From NCBI GenBank assembly GCA_022843745.1, contig JALHNB010000045.1, forward strand, positions 1 to 57,650: a stretch of DNA of 57,650 bases. Reading direction: 5' to 3'. A model generated the notes under the pieces. That model saw only the letters and a list, made by a program, of their open reading frames with translations. It searched no databases and was not told the DNA's origin. Source of the DNA: Anaerolineae bacterium. Lineage in GTDB: Bacteria > Chloroflexota > Anaerolineae > Aggregatilineales > Phototrophicaceae. Position 1 is the stretch's first letter. Every line of letters starts with the position of its first letter. The position numbers and the translations under genes are program-made. Positions 35,101 to 44,587 of this stretch are shown here, piece after piece.

Positions 35101-35931
35101 TTAAATTTTGATGCCGATTTCCCCGGCAACCGAGCGAACGTATTCCCCCGCCAGCGCGTAATCCTCCGGCGCACTCAGGTGTTCCAGCATCAGCGGCATA
35201 TCCGGTGCTAATTTATCCATCTCGCGCAGCAGGGTGCGATAATCGAGATTGCCCAAACCGGGGCGAACTTCATCCAGATGTACCGTTAATTTTGTCGAGA
35301 TGAGAATATCTTTGGCGTGGCAGCCGATCATGCGCGAACCGAGTTTTTCGAAACATTCGCGAATCAGCGCACCTGTGTTGAAATAGATTTGCGGGCTGCA
35401 TACCAGATTTACCGGGTCGAGGTGAACGCCGAACATCTTTCGGTCAATAGCGTGGATGAGTTCAACATAGCTATCCGCCGAGTCCGGGTATGCCCAGGGC
35501 ATGGTTTCGAGTGTGAAATAGGTGCGCGTCGGTTGGACAGCATCAATGATCGTCCGCGTCGTCTCGACAATCATGTCAAACGTTTCGGGTGTCAGATTTG
35601 CAGCATCCGGCCCATCCCACTGCTGCCCCCGCGAGCCGGAAATATTCACGCAGCACAGTGCGCCCACTTCATCCGCCAGCGCCAACTGTTCCTGGCATTT
35701 TTGGAGTGCCGCCTGCCGCGTCGCATCATCGGAACTCAGCGGATTGCTCCACGCGCCGACTTCCGCGATAATGATGTCCGCTTTTTTCGCGGCATCCACA
35801 TAAGCCTGCTTTACGGCGCGATCATCCGTGTATTTTACCGGGCAGTAGGCCGCCCGATAATCCGCTTTTCGTAAAGCCGCGATCCAGCTATCCGGGTCAC
35901 TTACGTCAAATACTGGCCCCCCTAAACGCAT
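35101..35931 (-). CDS. Sugar phosphate isomerase/epimerase-like TIM barrel
   Basis: The 276-residue protein is of the xylose isomerase-like/AP endonuclease 2 family. Metal-site candidates are Glu in YFTLETMPW, Asp and His in KMFGVHLDPVNL, His in MIGCHAKDI and Glu in MPLMLEHLS. The set is typical of family members that isomerise or epimerise ketoses, inosose or hydroxypyruvate. AAGGGG lies 7 bases upstream of the ATG. It is followed after 21 bases by the Gfo/Idh/MocA gene. Confidence 0.85.
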   Translation of the reverse strand: MRLGGPVFDVSDPDSWIAALRKADYRAAYCPVKYTDDRAVKQAYVDAAKKADIIIAEVGAWSNPLSSDDATRQAALQKCQEQLALADEVGALCCVNISGSRGQQWDGPDAANLTPETFDMIVETTRTIIDAVQPTRTYFTLETMPWAYPDSADSYVELIHAIDRKMFGVHLDPVNLVCSPQIYFNTGALIRECFEKLGSRMIGCHAKDILISTKLTVHLDEVRPGLGNLDYRTLLREMDKLAPDMPLMLEHLSAPEDYALAGEYVRSVAGEIGIKI

Positions 35932-35959
35932 GTGTTTCCCCTTTTATACTTTCATGCTT

Positions 35960-37357
35960 TTACGGATTTCCTGCCGCCGTATCAACCAATTCAACCTCGC
36001 GCTGGCCGACATTGTTGTTGCGAATGCTGATTTCGACATCCTCGTGAATTAGGCCGGCCCAGCAATTTTGCGGGTTACGCGCTTCGATTTCAGTCATCCG
36101 CACCGCGCCCCACACGACGACCCGCGCCCCCGCTGGTAAATATTGATAGGTCTTGCCATCGTTGGGGTTTACTTCTTCATAGAGGTCGTCGGCACTACCG
36201 ACAGCCCAGCGCCAGGGATAATCCGATTCAGCAGTCGTGCAGTCCAGGGCCACCCGCCACGCGCCGGATTCATCGAACGAATCAAGAGTTGCCGCACGCT
36301 GATCCTGCTGATAAACCGTCCCTGGAGGTGGGCCGCTGGTACGGATCGGCACATTACCATAATTTTCGACGGTCAATTTAAAAACGAGCATATCGCCAAC
36401 TGGAATTGTGACGGCTGTACGAGTCAGGTCGGCGGCATCATCCGGCGGCGCGATCAATTCGCCCAATTGTCCGGCTGACGAAAAAAAACGGTCTTCATAG
36501 GGCTGCATCGCGAACACCACATCCACACCGACGGATTGAGGCACAATTTCGGCCTGCGGTTTGCCGCCATTTTGGATTGTCAACTCCGCCGTCTGCTCAA
36601 TCACCTGCCCCACATCATCCTGGGCATGGGCGATGACCGTGTAAACACCATCCAGCGGCGGGTCTGCCCCCAGGTCAACACCGCCTTCATAATCAAACAA
36701 ATGTCGTCCGGCCTCGCCCGGTCTACGACCTTCCTGGCGGGGGGCGACGTAAATTTTCTGATTGTCTGCGCCGAGCAAATAGACCTGCAAATCCGCGCCC
36801 TTTTCGAGATAGACATTAATCTCTGCGCGATCACTGATGCCATCCTGATTAGGCGTAAAAATATCCGGCGAAATGCTGAACACGGTAATAAAGGGCAGCG
36901 GCGAATCGCCATCCTGTATGGTCAGCGAACCTGAGCGCTCATCAATTTCACCATTTTGGGCATCTGTCGCTGTTAATCGCCAAGTATAACGTCCATCGGG
37001 GATCAAACGGCGCAGCACTTGCCCGGAAATCGACTCATCCGGCAGGGTATAGCCATCCACGACACCGCTGAAATTGACGGCATAATCGTCGGGAATACGG
37101 GCTTCATCCTGTCGAAATGTAAATATTGTATTATTTTCTGCTTCAAATTGTAGCGAAACACGCGCATTACGCGACAAACTATATTGAAACGTGGTAATAT
37201 CATCGCTGCCATCGGCGTTGGGTGTAATTGTATCGAGCGTAAAGCCTGCGTCTGTAATCAACGGCAGGTCTGGCTGAAGCAGCGCCTGCCCGACCACCAG
37301 CACCAGCCCCATCGTCACCAGCGCCACGACGACGACCAACCAGATCGGAATTCGCAT
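35960..37357 (-). CDS. Membrane-anchored protein with two FlgD/gliding-type Ig-like domains
   Basis: The 465-residue protein has an N-terminal hydrophobic anchor (about 4-27) followed by two related beta domains. Each begins with a calcium-type loop: ITPNADGSDD and FTPNQDGISD. The loop is followed by a DGRYTW or DGVYTV turn, as in FlgD Ig-like and gliding-motility C-terminal domains. A third region (about 270-465) has no clear family and ends in a Cys-containing segment. It is the first gene of the six-gene operon, with AAGGA 8 bases upstream. It probably lies outside the membrane; its role is unknown. Confidence 0.65.
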   Translation of the reverse strand: MRIPIWLVVVVALVTMGLVLVVGQALLQPDLPLITDAGFTLDTITPNADGSDDITTFQYSLSRNARVSLQFEAENNTIFTFRQDEARIPDDYAVNFSGVVDGYTLPDESISGQVLRRLIPDGRYTWRLTATDAQNGEIDERSGSLTIQDGDSPLPFITVFSISPDIFTPNQDGISDRAEINVYLEKGADLQVYLLGADNQKIYVAPRQEGRRPGEAGRHLFDYEGGVDLGADPPLDGVYTVIAHAQDDVGQVIEQTAELTIQNGGKPQAEIVPQSVGVDVVFAMQPYEDRFFSSAGQLGELIAPPDDAADLTRTAVTIPVGDMLVFKLTVENYGNVPIRTSGPPPGTVYQQDQRAATLDSFDESGAWRVALDCTTAESDYPWRWAVGSADDLYEEVNPNDGKTYQYLPAGARVVVWGAVRMTEIEARNPQNCWAGLIHEDVEISIRNNNVGQREVELVDTAAGNP

Positions 37358-37417
37358 ATCGCATATCCTTTTTCAAACCACGACAAGTCTAGCTTAGGCG
37401 AGTAGCTTCCGACAAGT

Positions 37418-37476
37418 GTTTATTGCCTTACCGCTATTCGAGTCTCGCGTTTATTGCTTTACCACCGTCCGAGTCT
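37418..37476 (+). repeat. Two 28-base direct repeats upstream of lon
   Basis: Units at 37418-37445 and 37449-37476 share the words GTTTATTGC, TTACC and CGAGTCT, matching at 23 of 28 positions with a 31-base period. They lie 55-113 bases before the lon start in the divergent 173-base gap. They do not resemble CIRCE. They may be operator sites for lon or for the divergent operon. Confidence 0.5.
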
Positions 37477-37530
37477 GAGGTAGACTTTTCATACGCAGCC
37501 CTGCATGGGCAAACTGAGGAGTAACATATA

Positions 37531-39990
37531 TTGAGCAGCCGAAACGGCACTAGCGATTTTTACAACATCCCCGACGCCGAACCGGATGAAGACGGGCTGA
37601 TTACCTGCTCTGTCGTGCCGTTGCAAGGATTAGTAATCTATCCCAACGTGGTCACACCTCTTTTTATCGAGGGCAAACGGGCGATTGCCGCCGCAGAAGC
37701 CGCGCTGGATAATCACGAGACGATTATTGGCGTGGCACAGCGCGACCCTGCCACCACCAACAACCCCACACCAGAGGATTTATATACCTTTGGCACGGAA
37801 ATCGCGCTAGGCCGTATTTTGCGAATGCCCGATGACACCAACAGTGTCCTGGCACAGGGACGGCAGCGCGTCGAGATTATCGAATACATCCAAACTGAAC
37901 CTTATCTGATCGCAAAAGCACGTCTGATCGAGGAAAAAAACGAGATTACGCCAGAAAAACAGGCGATGATGAAAGCCGTTGTCAACCTATTCAAACGTGC
38001 CGTCGATCTCAATGCCAATGTGCCAGAGGATGTGCTGGTCTATGCGATAAACGCCGAAGACCCCGGCTGGCTCTCCGATCTGGTCGCATCCACCCTCTCG
38101 CTGACGACAGACGAGCGCCAGCGGGTGCTGGAAATGCTGGACACAGGCGAACGCTTGAATCATGTCGCCATGCTGCTCGGCAAAGAGTTGAGTGTGCTGG
38201 AACTGGAAGATGAGATCAGCGCACAAGTTCAGCAGGAAATGGAACAAAGCCAGCGCGAAATGTATCTGCGCGAACAAATGCGTGTCATCCAGACCGAATT
38301 GGGTGAAGGCGACATTTTCCAGCAAGAGCTAAACGAAGTCCGCGAACAGATTATCGAGGCGGAGCTTCCACCAGAGATTCATGAACGCGCGATGAAAGAA
38401 TTATCGCGTCTGGCGATTATGCCGCCGATTGCCCCCGAAGTCAGCATTATTCGCAACTACATCGACTGGCTGACTACGCTCCCCTGGAACAAACAGAGCG
38501 AAGACAATCTGGATGTGAAACACGCCCAAACCGTCTTAAATACCGAGCATTACGGCCTGCCAAAAGTCAAAGACCGCATTCTCGAACACATCGCCGTGCG
38601 CAAACTGGCCGGAAGCAAAATGGAAAGCCCGATTTTGTGCTTCGTTGGCCCGCCCGGTGTCGGCAAAACATCGATGGGGAAAAGCATCGCCAAAGCGCTG
38701 GGGCGCGAGTTTGTACGTGTCAGCCTGGGTGGTGTGCGCGACGAAGCTGAAATTCGCGGGCATCGCCGGACGTATATCGGCGCACTGCCGGGACGCATCC
38801 TGCAAACCATGAAACGTGCCGGGACTGTGAATCCGGTATTTATGCTGGACGAAATCGACAAACTCGGCATGGATTTTCGCGGCGATCCGGCGGATTCGCT
38901 GCTGGAAGTGCTTGACCCGGAGCAAAATCAGGCCTATTCCGATCATTATCTGGAAGCGCCCTACGATCTTTCGCAGGTACTTTTCATCACGACGGCGAAT
39001 GATCTCGATCCACTGCCCTCGGCGCTGCTGGACAGGCTGGAGGTGATTGAGTTCCCCGGCTATATTGAGGAAGAAAAAATCGCCATCGCCAACCAGTTCC
39101 TCATCCCCAAGCAGCTTGAGGCACATGGTTTGAGCAACATCAAAATGGATTTTGAGCCTTCCTCGCTGAAGATGATGATCCGCGAATATACCTATGAGGC
39201 GGGTGTCCGCAACCTCAATCGCGAAATCGCCAATATTTGCCGCAAAGTCGCGCGCTTGGTGGCTGAGGAGAAACGTTACCCGCATCATGTCGCCCCGGCA
39301 CACATCTCCAAATATCTAGGGCCGCCCTATTACATCGGTACACGCACCCTCGAAGAAGACTCGGTGGGTGTGGCTACCGGGCTGGTATGGACATACGGCG
39401 GCGGTGACATCACGATTATCGAAGTCTCGCTGCTCCCCGGCAAAGGCATTCTGATGATGACGGGCAGCCTGGGCGATGTCATGCAGGAATCCGCACAAGC
39501 CGCGATGAGCTACGTCCGTTCCCGCGCCGAAGACATTGATGTGCCTCACGAAGACTTTGAAAATTACGATGTTCACGTCCATGTCCCCGAAGGCGCTGTT
39601 CCCAAAGAAGGCCCATCGGCTGGTATCACACTGGCGACGGCGATTTTGTCAGCCCTCACCGAGCGCAAAATACGTGCCGATTTCGCCATGACGGGCGAGA
39701 TCACACTGCGTGGGAAAGTGCTGCCAGTAGGTGGTGTTCGCGAAAAAGTGATGGCGGCACATCGGGCGCGTATTAAAAATCTGATCCTGCCTGCCCACAA
39801 CGAAAAAGACCTGATAGAGATTCCGAAAAAGACCCTGCGCGGCCTGAATATCCATCTTGTAGACGATATGCAGCAGGTAATGGATTTGGTACTGCTCGAA
39901 CCTCCGGCAGAAGGCCGCAAACGTGACCTCAATCGCGAAGAGGAGGAAAAGGAATCTGACACGGCTGAGAAAGAAAAGGCCTCCGAATGA
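37531..39990 (+). CDS. lon: ATP-dependent Lon protease
   Basis: The 819-residue protease has an N-terminal substrate-binding LAN domain (about 20-215), a coiled-coil stretch, an AAA+ module with Walker A G373-T380 (GPPGVGKT) and Walker B VFMLDEIDK, and a C-terminal protease domain with catalytic Ser696 (KEGPSAG) and Lys739 (GGVREKV). It removes misfolded and regulatory proteins in the cytoplasm. The start is TTG with GAGGAG 7 bases upstream. The extreme C-terminus is Glu/Lys-rich. Its stop overlaps the next start (ATGA), so the two are coupled. Confidence 0.96.
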   Translation: MSSRNGTSDFYNIPDAEPDEDGLITCSVVPLQGLVIYPNVVTPLFIEGKRAIAAAEAALDNHETIIGVAQRDPATTNNPTPEDLYTFGTEIALGRILRMPDDTNSVLAQGRQRVEIIEYIQTEPYLIAKARLIEEKNEITPEKQAMMKAVVNLFKRAVDLNANVPEDVLVYAINAEDPGWLSDLVASTLSLTTDERQRVLEMLDTGERLNHVAMLLGKELSVLELEDEISAQVQQEMEQSQREMYLREQMRVIQTELGEGDIFQQELNEVREQIIEAELPPEIHERAMKELSRLAIMPPIAPEVSIIRNYIDWLTTLPWNKQSEDNLDVKHAQTVLNTEHYGLPKVKDRILEHIAVRKLAGSKMESPILCFVGPPGVGKTSMGKSIAKALGREFVRVSLGGVRDEAEIRGHRRTYIGALPGRILQTMKRAGTVNPVFMLDEIDKLGMDFRGDPADSLLEVLDPEQNQAYSDHYLEAPYDLSQVLFITTANDLDPLPSALLDRLEVIEFPGYIEEEKIAIANQFLIPKQLEAHGLSNIKMDFEPSSLKMMIREYTYEAGVRNLNREIANICRKVARLVAEEKRYPHHVAPAHISKYLGPPYYIGTRTLEEDSVGVATGLVWTYGGGDITIIEVSLLPGKGILMMTGSLGDVMQESAQAAMSYVRSRAEDIDVPHEDFENYDVHVHVPEGAVPKEGPSAGITLATAILSALTERKIRADFAMTGEITLRGKVLPVGGVREKVMAAHRARIKNLILPAHNEKDLIEIPKKTLRGLNIHLVDDMQQVMDLVLLEPPAEGRKRDLNREEEEKESDTAEKEKASE

Positions 39991-41414
39991 GCGTATCGGT
40001 TGAAGACATCTGGCAAGCGATGAAAAATGGACGTGGTAACAACGTCGATTGGTTCAGCGAACAAACGCCCGCTGCTGCTCTCGCCGCGACATTAACCGCG
40101 ATGGCGAACAGCCAGGGTGGAACCGTATTGATGGGAGTCGCGGGGCCAACCGCGACTCCGATGGGTGTGCGTGACAGCGAAAGCACGATTGATCGCGTCT
40201 TGCAGGCTGCGCTCTCCATTGAACCGCCGCTGATTATCCCCCTGCCACGTGTGATGCTGCTCAAAGGCCAATCTATCGTTGTCGTTTCGATTCCGCGTGG
40301 GATGCCGCATGTTTACTCGTTCGATGGGCGCTATCTTCAACGACAGGGTGAAAACAATATCCCCCTGAAACCTGTTGAACTGCGACGACTGATTATCGAA
40401 CGCGGCGAGGCCAGCTTTGAAACCGAAGTCGCGCCTGCTGCCAGCCTGGATGATATGAATTGGGAAAAAGCCGAAGCCTATGCCGCCAGTTTGAGTGGGC
40501 TTGGCGAATCCGACAGCCGCAAACTGCTGATTAAACGCGGGTGTCTGGCGATGGAAAACGGCACACTACGCCCGACCCACGCCGGAATTCTACTTTTCGG
40601 CAAAGACCCCCAGCGTCATATTCGCGGCGCGGAGATCACGGCGGCACGTTTCGCCGGGGAAACCATGAGCGACACCTTTAGCCGCCAGGATATTCTGGGG
40701 ACGCTTCCCGACCAGATTCGACGCGCTGAGACTTTTATGGTCGATCACCTGCGCAAAGGTGTACATATCCGGCATACGATGGCGCGTGAGGAAAGCTTTG
40801 AATATCCGCTGGAAGCCGCGCGTGAACTGGTCGTGAATGCCGTCGCGCATCGCGATTACAGCATCAATGGCAATGGAATCAGGCTGTTTATTTTTCGCGA
40901 TCACATGGAAATCACCAGTCCTGGCGGATTGCCCGGCCCGGTGACAATTGACAATATTAAAGATGAGCGCTTTTCGCGGAATCCTGCCATCGTGCAGGTG
41001 CTTTCGGACATGGGTTTCATCGAGCGCCTCGGCTATGGCGTTGACCGTGTGATCGACCTGATGAGGCAGCAGAAACTCCGTGCGCCGGAATTTGAAGAAA
41101 CGGCGGGTGGCTTCCGCGTTCTGCTCCGTAATCACGGTATCGAAGCAAAAATCGAAGAAGAATCGGCGACAGAAAACACCGTGCATTTTAAGGGCGCGTA
41201 TAAAGGCGTTGAAATTAACCCACGCCAGGAAGCCGCGCTCGTCTATTTACACACTGCTGGCAACACCCGCATTACCAACAGCGATTTACAGGAACTCTGC
41301 CCGGATGTTCACGCGGAAACGATCCGGCGTGATTTGGTTGATCTGGTGACGAAAAATATTTTGCAAAAGATGGGACAAAAACGTGGCTCCTACTACGTCC
41401 TCAAACGCGACTGA
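39987..41414 (+). CDS. AlbA_2/Schlafen-type ATP-binding regulator
   Basis: The 475-residue protein has an N-terminal AlbA_2 domain (about 10-130, with TAMANSQGGTVLMGV), a central linker, a GHKL-type ATPase (HATPase_c_4, about 265-380, ELVVNAVAHRDYSINGNGIRLFIF and ITSPGGLPGPV) and a C-terminal winged helix (about 400-475, RITNSDLQELCPDVHAETIRRDL). Such proteins are annotated as transcriptional regulators or helicase-related; the exact role is unknown. The ATGA overlap with lon suggests linked production, which hints at a stress role (inference). Confidence 0.82.
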   Translation: MSVSVEDIWQAMKNGRGNNVDWFSEQTPAAALAATLTAMANSQGGTVLMGVAGPTATPMGVRDSESTIDRVLQAALSIEPPLIIPLPRVMLLKGQSIVVVSIPRGMPHVYSFDGRYLQRQGENNIPLKPVELRRLIIERGEASFETEVAPAASLDDMNWEKAEAYAASLSGLGESDSRKLLIKRGCLAMENGTLRPTHAGILLFGKDPQRHIRGAEITAARFAGETMSDTFSRQDILGTLPDQIRRAETFMVDHLRKGVHIRHTMAREESFEYPLEAARELVVNAVAHRDYSINGNGIRLFIFRDHMEITSPGGLPGPVTIDNIKDERFSRNPAIVQVLSDMGFIERLGYGVDRVIDLMRQQKLRAPEFEETAGGFRVLLRNHGIEAKIEEESATENTVHFKGAYKGVEINPRQEAALVYLHTAGNTRITNSDLQELCPDVHAETIRRDLVDLVTKNILQKMGQKRGSYYVLKRD

Positions 41415-42375
41415 CTACGATCTCATCACGCTTGGCGAAACGATGTGGCGGCTTTCATCGCCCGGCCACGAGCGATTGGATACCGTGCGCAGCCTCGATT
41501 TACAGGTTGGCGGCGCGGAAAGTAATCTGGCGATTGCCCTGGCGCGGCTCAAAAAGCGCGTAGCGTGGTGGTCGCGCCTGCCGGAAAATGCGCTCGGTCA
41601 ACATGTCGCACAAGCGCTGCGCACCTATGGTGTCGATGTTTCCGGCGTTTACTGGCAGCCCAACGCACGGTTAGGCACTTATTTTATTGAGTTTGGCAGC
41701 AGCCCGCGCCCGACTCAGGTAGTCTATGACCGCGCCAATTCTGCCGCCAGCCAGATGCAGCCCAGCGATTTTGACTGGTCGATTTTGAAACGCACACGCC
41801 GCTTGCACCTGACGGGAATTACCCCGGCGTTGAGCGCATCCTGCCTGGAAACCGTTCGCCACGCCATCCGTGAAGCGAATGCGGCAAATGTTCCGGTTTC
41901 GTTCGATCTGAATTATCGCGCCAAATTATGGACGTGGGATCAATGCCGTCCGGTAATGGATGAATTGGCTTCCATGTGTCCGCTGGTAATCGGCGCGGCG
42001 CGAGATGCCCGCAGCCTGTTAGCCGACGACAAAACACCACTCGACGAACTCGCGCGTATTCTGCACGAGCGCTGGCAAGGCGCGACAGTGCTGCTGACCA
42101 ATGGCGAAATTGGCGTATTTGCCTATGATGGTACGCAAAATTATCACATCCCGGCGTTTACCAACATTCAAATTGTGGATCGTGTTGGCGCGGGTGATGC
42201 CTTCGCTGCCGGGCTGCTCAATGCCTTGCTCGATGGCAAAAATCTGGCGGATGCCATTCGCTACGGTCATGCCGTCGCCGCGCTCAAGATGACGATTCCC
42301 GGCGATATGGCGCTGGTTTCACCCACTGAAGTCGAACGCCTGCTTTCAGAAGCCTCAGCGGATATTCAACGATAA
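41383..42375 (+). CDS. PfkB family sugar kinase (2-keto-3-deoxygluconate kinase-like)
   Basis: The 330-residue kinase has the N-terminal PfkB signature region GGAESNLAIALARL, a substrate lid and the C-terminal motif DRVGAGDAFAAGLLNALL with the catalytic Asp in GAGD. The LDYR-type FDLNYRAKLW motif is frequent in 2-keto-3-deoxygluconate kinases. It starts at a GTG that overlaps the end of the preceding gene by 32 bases. Substrate cannot be fixed from sequence. Confidence 0.88.
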   Translation: MAPTTSSNATDYDLITLGETMWRLSSPGHERLDTVRSLDLQVGGAESNLAIALARLKKRVAWWSRLPENALGQHVAQALRTYGVDVSGVYWQPNARLGTYFIEFGSSPRPTQVVYDRANSAASQMQPSDFDWSILKRTRRLHLTGITPALSASCLETVRHAIREANAANVPVSFDLNYRAKLWTWDQCRPVMDELASMCPLVIGAARDARSLLADDKTPLDELARILHERWQGATVLLTNGEIGVFAYDGTQNYHIPAFTNIQIVDRVGAGDAFAAGLLNALLDGKNLADAIRYGHAVAALKMTIPGDMALVSPTEVERLLSEASADIQR

Positions 42376-42401
42376 ACGATAGAGATATTCACGACAAACT
42401 C

Positions 42402-43820
42402 ATGATGAAAATTTTCAACAAAGCACTTATAACGCGCATCCCACTCTATATCGCAATTTTTCTGATTCTCGTGGGCTGTTCTCCATCTGCTCCTACGCCC
42501 GAATCGACAGCTGAATCCGCCGCACAAACCAGTCTGACATGTGACGAACTGGTCGAAACCGCACTGACAGCCGTTAACACGACATGCAGCGGATTGGGGC
42601 GCAATCAGGCCTGCTACGGCAGCGATCAGGTCACAGCAGAACTCCAAGCCAACGCGGACGGTAAATTTGACGCGGTAGGCGATCTGATTAATTTGCCGCT
42701 GCTGAAACAGATCACCACGTCGCCGCTGAATGAAGCCGAACAGACCTGGGGTGTGGCGCTCATCAAAGCTCAGGCTAATTTACCCGACAGTTTGCCCGGT
42801 CAAAATGTGACATTTTTAGTTTATGGCGGCGCGGTGCTGGATAATGTTTCGCCGGATATGCAGGCGGTCATCCTCAATACCGGAGTCGGCGGCGTAACCT
42901 GTGCCGATGCCCCTACCGCAGCCGTTGTCGTCCAATCGCCGGATGGCACACAGGTCAACATGAGGGTTAACGGCGCGAACGTCACGCTCGGCTCGACACT
43001 TTATATGACCGCCGTCCAGAACGAGTCACTCACCATCGCCACCATTGAGGGCGAAGGCATTGTCGAATCCGCCGGAGTCACGCAAATCATTAGTCCCGGT
43101 TCACAAGTGACGCTGCCGATGACCGCCGATAATGGTCTAACTGTCAGCGGGCCGCCCTCCGAACCTGAGCCGTTTGATGCCGCGCCGATCCAGAACGCGC
43201 CGCTGAATCTGCTCGAACGTCCGGTAGTCGTGCCAACAGCGGTAACTATTCCGACGAACACACCCGCGCTGCCTGTAACGAGTACGCTGCCGCCTGTGAC
43301 GCTTGCCATCCCGCCGACGCTCACTTCGACACCCTGCGCACCTCGCACGGATTGGACGGAAACGTACACGGTTCAGGATGGCGACACATTGTTCGCGATT
43401 GCACAGCTTTACGGCTTGAGTCTGGCGCAGTTGCAAACGGGTAACTGCATCACCGATGCGAATCAGATTTTCTCCGGGCAAAATCTACTGGTGCCGTTTG
43501 TCGCGCCAACATTAACGCCCATTCTTGAAACGCCGACTCGTCTCCAGCTTACCGCGTCGCCGACTTCCGCGCTGCCACCCGGTTCGCCGACACCAATCGC
43601 CGCTAATTTCCGCGCCGACCAAACGGCATTGGCAGCAGGCGAATGTACGACGCTACGATGGGAAGCCGAAAACGCACAGTCTATCTTCTTCGATGGGCAA
43701 CCAACAACGCCCACCGGAGCAACCGAAGTCTGCCCAACTGCATCCCGACGTTATACGCTGCTGATCGTTCAGCCGGATGGTACACAAACGCCGTATTTCG
43801 TGTCGATCACGGTGCAGTAG
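42402..43820 (+). CDS. LysM lipoprotein with FecR-like and C-terminal Ig-like regions
   Basis: The 472-residue protein has a signal peptide ending in the lipobox LVGCS, a region around 190-255 that resembles FecR-type domains (MRVNGANVTLGSTLYM... EGIVESAG), a Thr/Pro-rich linker and one LysM domain (about 322-366, YTVQDGDTLFAIAQLYGLSL), which binds N-acetylglucosamine polymers. A second Pro/Thr linker leads to a C-terminal beta domain (about 400-472). It should be tethered outside the membrane and attached to peptidoglycan or a glycan. An ATG at 42405 is equally possible. Confidence 0.78.
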   Translation: MMKIFNKALITRIPLYIAIFLILVGCSPSAPTPESTAESAAQTSLTCDELVETALTAVNTTCSGLGRNQACYGSDQVTAELQANADGKFDAVGDLINLPLLKQITTSPLNEAEQTWGVALIKAQANLPDSLPGQNVTFLVYGGAVLDNVSPDMQAVILNTGVGGVTCADAPTAAVVVQSPDGTQVNMRVNGANVTLGSTLYMTAVQNESLTIATIEGEGIVESAGVTQIISPGSQVTLPMTADNGLTVSGPPSEPEPFDAAPIQNAPLNLLERPVVVPTAVTIPTNTPALPVTSTLPPVTLAIPPTLTSTPCAPRTDWTETYTVQDGDTLFAIAQLYGLSLAQLQTGNCITDANQIFSGQNLLVPFVAPTLTPILETPTRLQLTASPTSALPPGSPTPIAANFRADQTALAAGECTTLRWEAENAQSIFFDGQPTTPTGATEVCPTASRRYTLLIVQPDGTQTPYFVSITVQ

Positions 43821-43860
43821 AGGACTGAGGACTGAGGTAGTAGGACTGAGGATTGAGTAG
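43821..43860 (+). repeat. Heptameric GGACTGA tandem repeats
   Basis: GGACTGA occurs twice in direct tandem and again after a short spacer, with a fourth variant GGATTGA. The array lies directly after the stop of the LysM lipoprotein gene. Short tandem heptamers of this kind are prone to slippage. Confidence 0.6.
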
Positions 43861-43921
43861 AAAGTGCCAAGTACTGAGTGCTGAGTAAAGATGAATTCCA
43901 AAACTCAGCACTCGGCACTTT
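43861..43921. repeat. Long imperfect inverted repeat between convergent genes
   Basis: The right arm ACTCAGCACTCGGCACTTT (43903-43921) pairs perfectly with the left arm (43861-43886) except that the left arm has a 7-base insertion after AAAGTGCC. The 16-base loop is A-rich. It would form a strong stem at the 3' ends of the LysM lipoprotein gene (plus) and the rluE-like gene (minus), so a bidirectional terminator is plausible. Confidence 0.65.
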
Positions 43922-43988
43922 AAACTCAGCACAGTTTTTACTCAATCGTCTGCTTTTAGCTGACAAGCTGAGACGCTGACTCGCTCCT

Positions 43989-44576
43989 CTAGCCCTTCCG
44001 CATCGCGCTGCGCCACAGCGTATCCGATTGAGTCGCGTTCAACTTTTCCCACTGCCCCGGCTGTAAACCTTCGAGCGTGATCGGGCCGATTGCCCAGCGC
44101 ACGAGCCTCAGTGTTGGATGCCCAACGGCAGCAGTCATCCGGCGCACCTGACGATTACGCCCTTCGGTGATCGTCAGCCGCAGCCACGAGTCCGGCACAT
44201 TTTTGCGATAACGAATTGGGACAGGGCGCTCCGGCAAATCGGGTGGGGATGCGAGAAGTTCCACTTTTGCCGGACGTGTGCGTCCATCTTTGAGCATCAC
44301 GCCTTCACGAAGCTGATTCAGCGCGTTTTCATCGGGAATGCGCTCGACCTGAACCAGATAAGTGCGGGGATGCTCAAATTTCGGATCGGTCAGGCGCGTG
44401 CTGAGGCGGGCGGAATCGGTCAGCAAAAGCAAGCCTTCGCTATCCATATCCAGCCGCCCCGCCGCGTAAATATTCGGGATCGAAATGTAATCCGCCAGCG
44501 TTGGACGACCTTCAGCATCGGTGAACTTGGTCAACACATTATAAGGCTTCCAAAAGCGGATGACGGTAATTTCCAT
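43989..44576 (-). CDS. Pseudouridine synthase, RluE-like (RsuA family)
   Basis: The 195-residue protein has the catalytic Asp in AAGRLDMDSEGLLLLT, the KPYNVLTKF motif at the N-terminus, and the C-terminal TITEGRNRQVRRM and HPTLRLVRWAIG motifs. It lacks an S4 domain, as RluE does. RluE modifies 23S rRNA; the rRNA target here is inferred from the family. It follows the hydrolase gene by 11 bases and is last in the minus-strand series. Confidence 0.9.
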   Translation of the reverse strand: MEITVIRFWKPYNVLTKFTDAEGRPTLADYISIPNIYAAGRLDMDSEGLLLLTDSARLSTRLTDPKFEHPRTYLVQVERIPDENALNQLREGVMLKDGRTRPAKVELLASPPDLPERPVPIRYRKNVPDSWLRLTITEGRNRQVRRMTAAVGHPTLRLVRWAIGPITLEGLQPGQWEKLNATQSDTLWRSAMRKG

Positions 44577-44587
44577 CCGGTTGCTGT

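Noticed and set aside
34102-35211. 369-codon plus-strand frame antisense to the Gfo/Idh/MocA gene
   Set aside because: It spans two well-supported minus-strand genes and has a shadow-like composition.
37418-37476. CIRCE (HrcA) operator upstream of lon
   Set aside because: The repeats are direct, not inverted, and lack TTAGCACTC.
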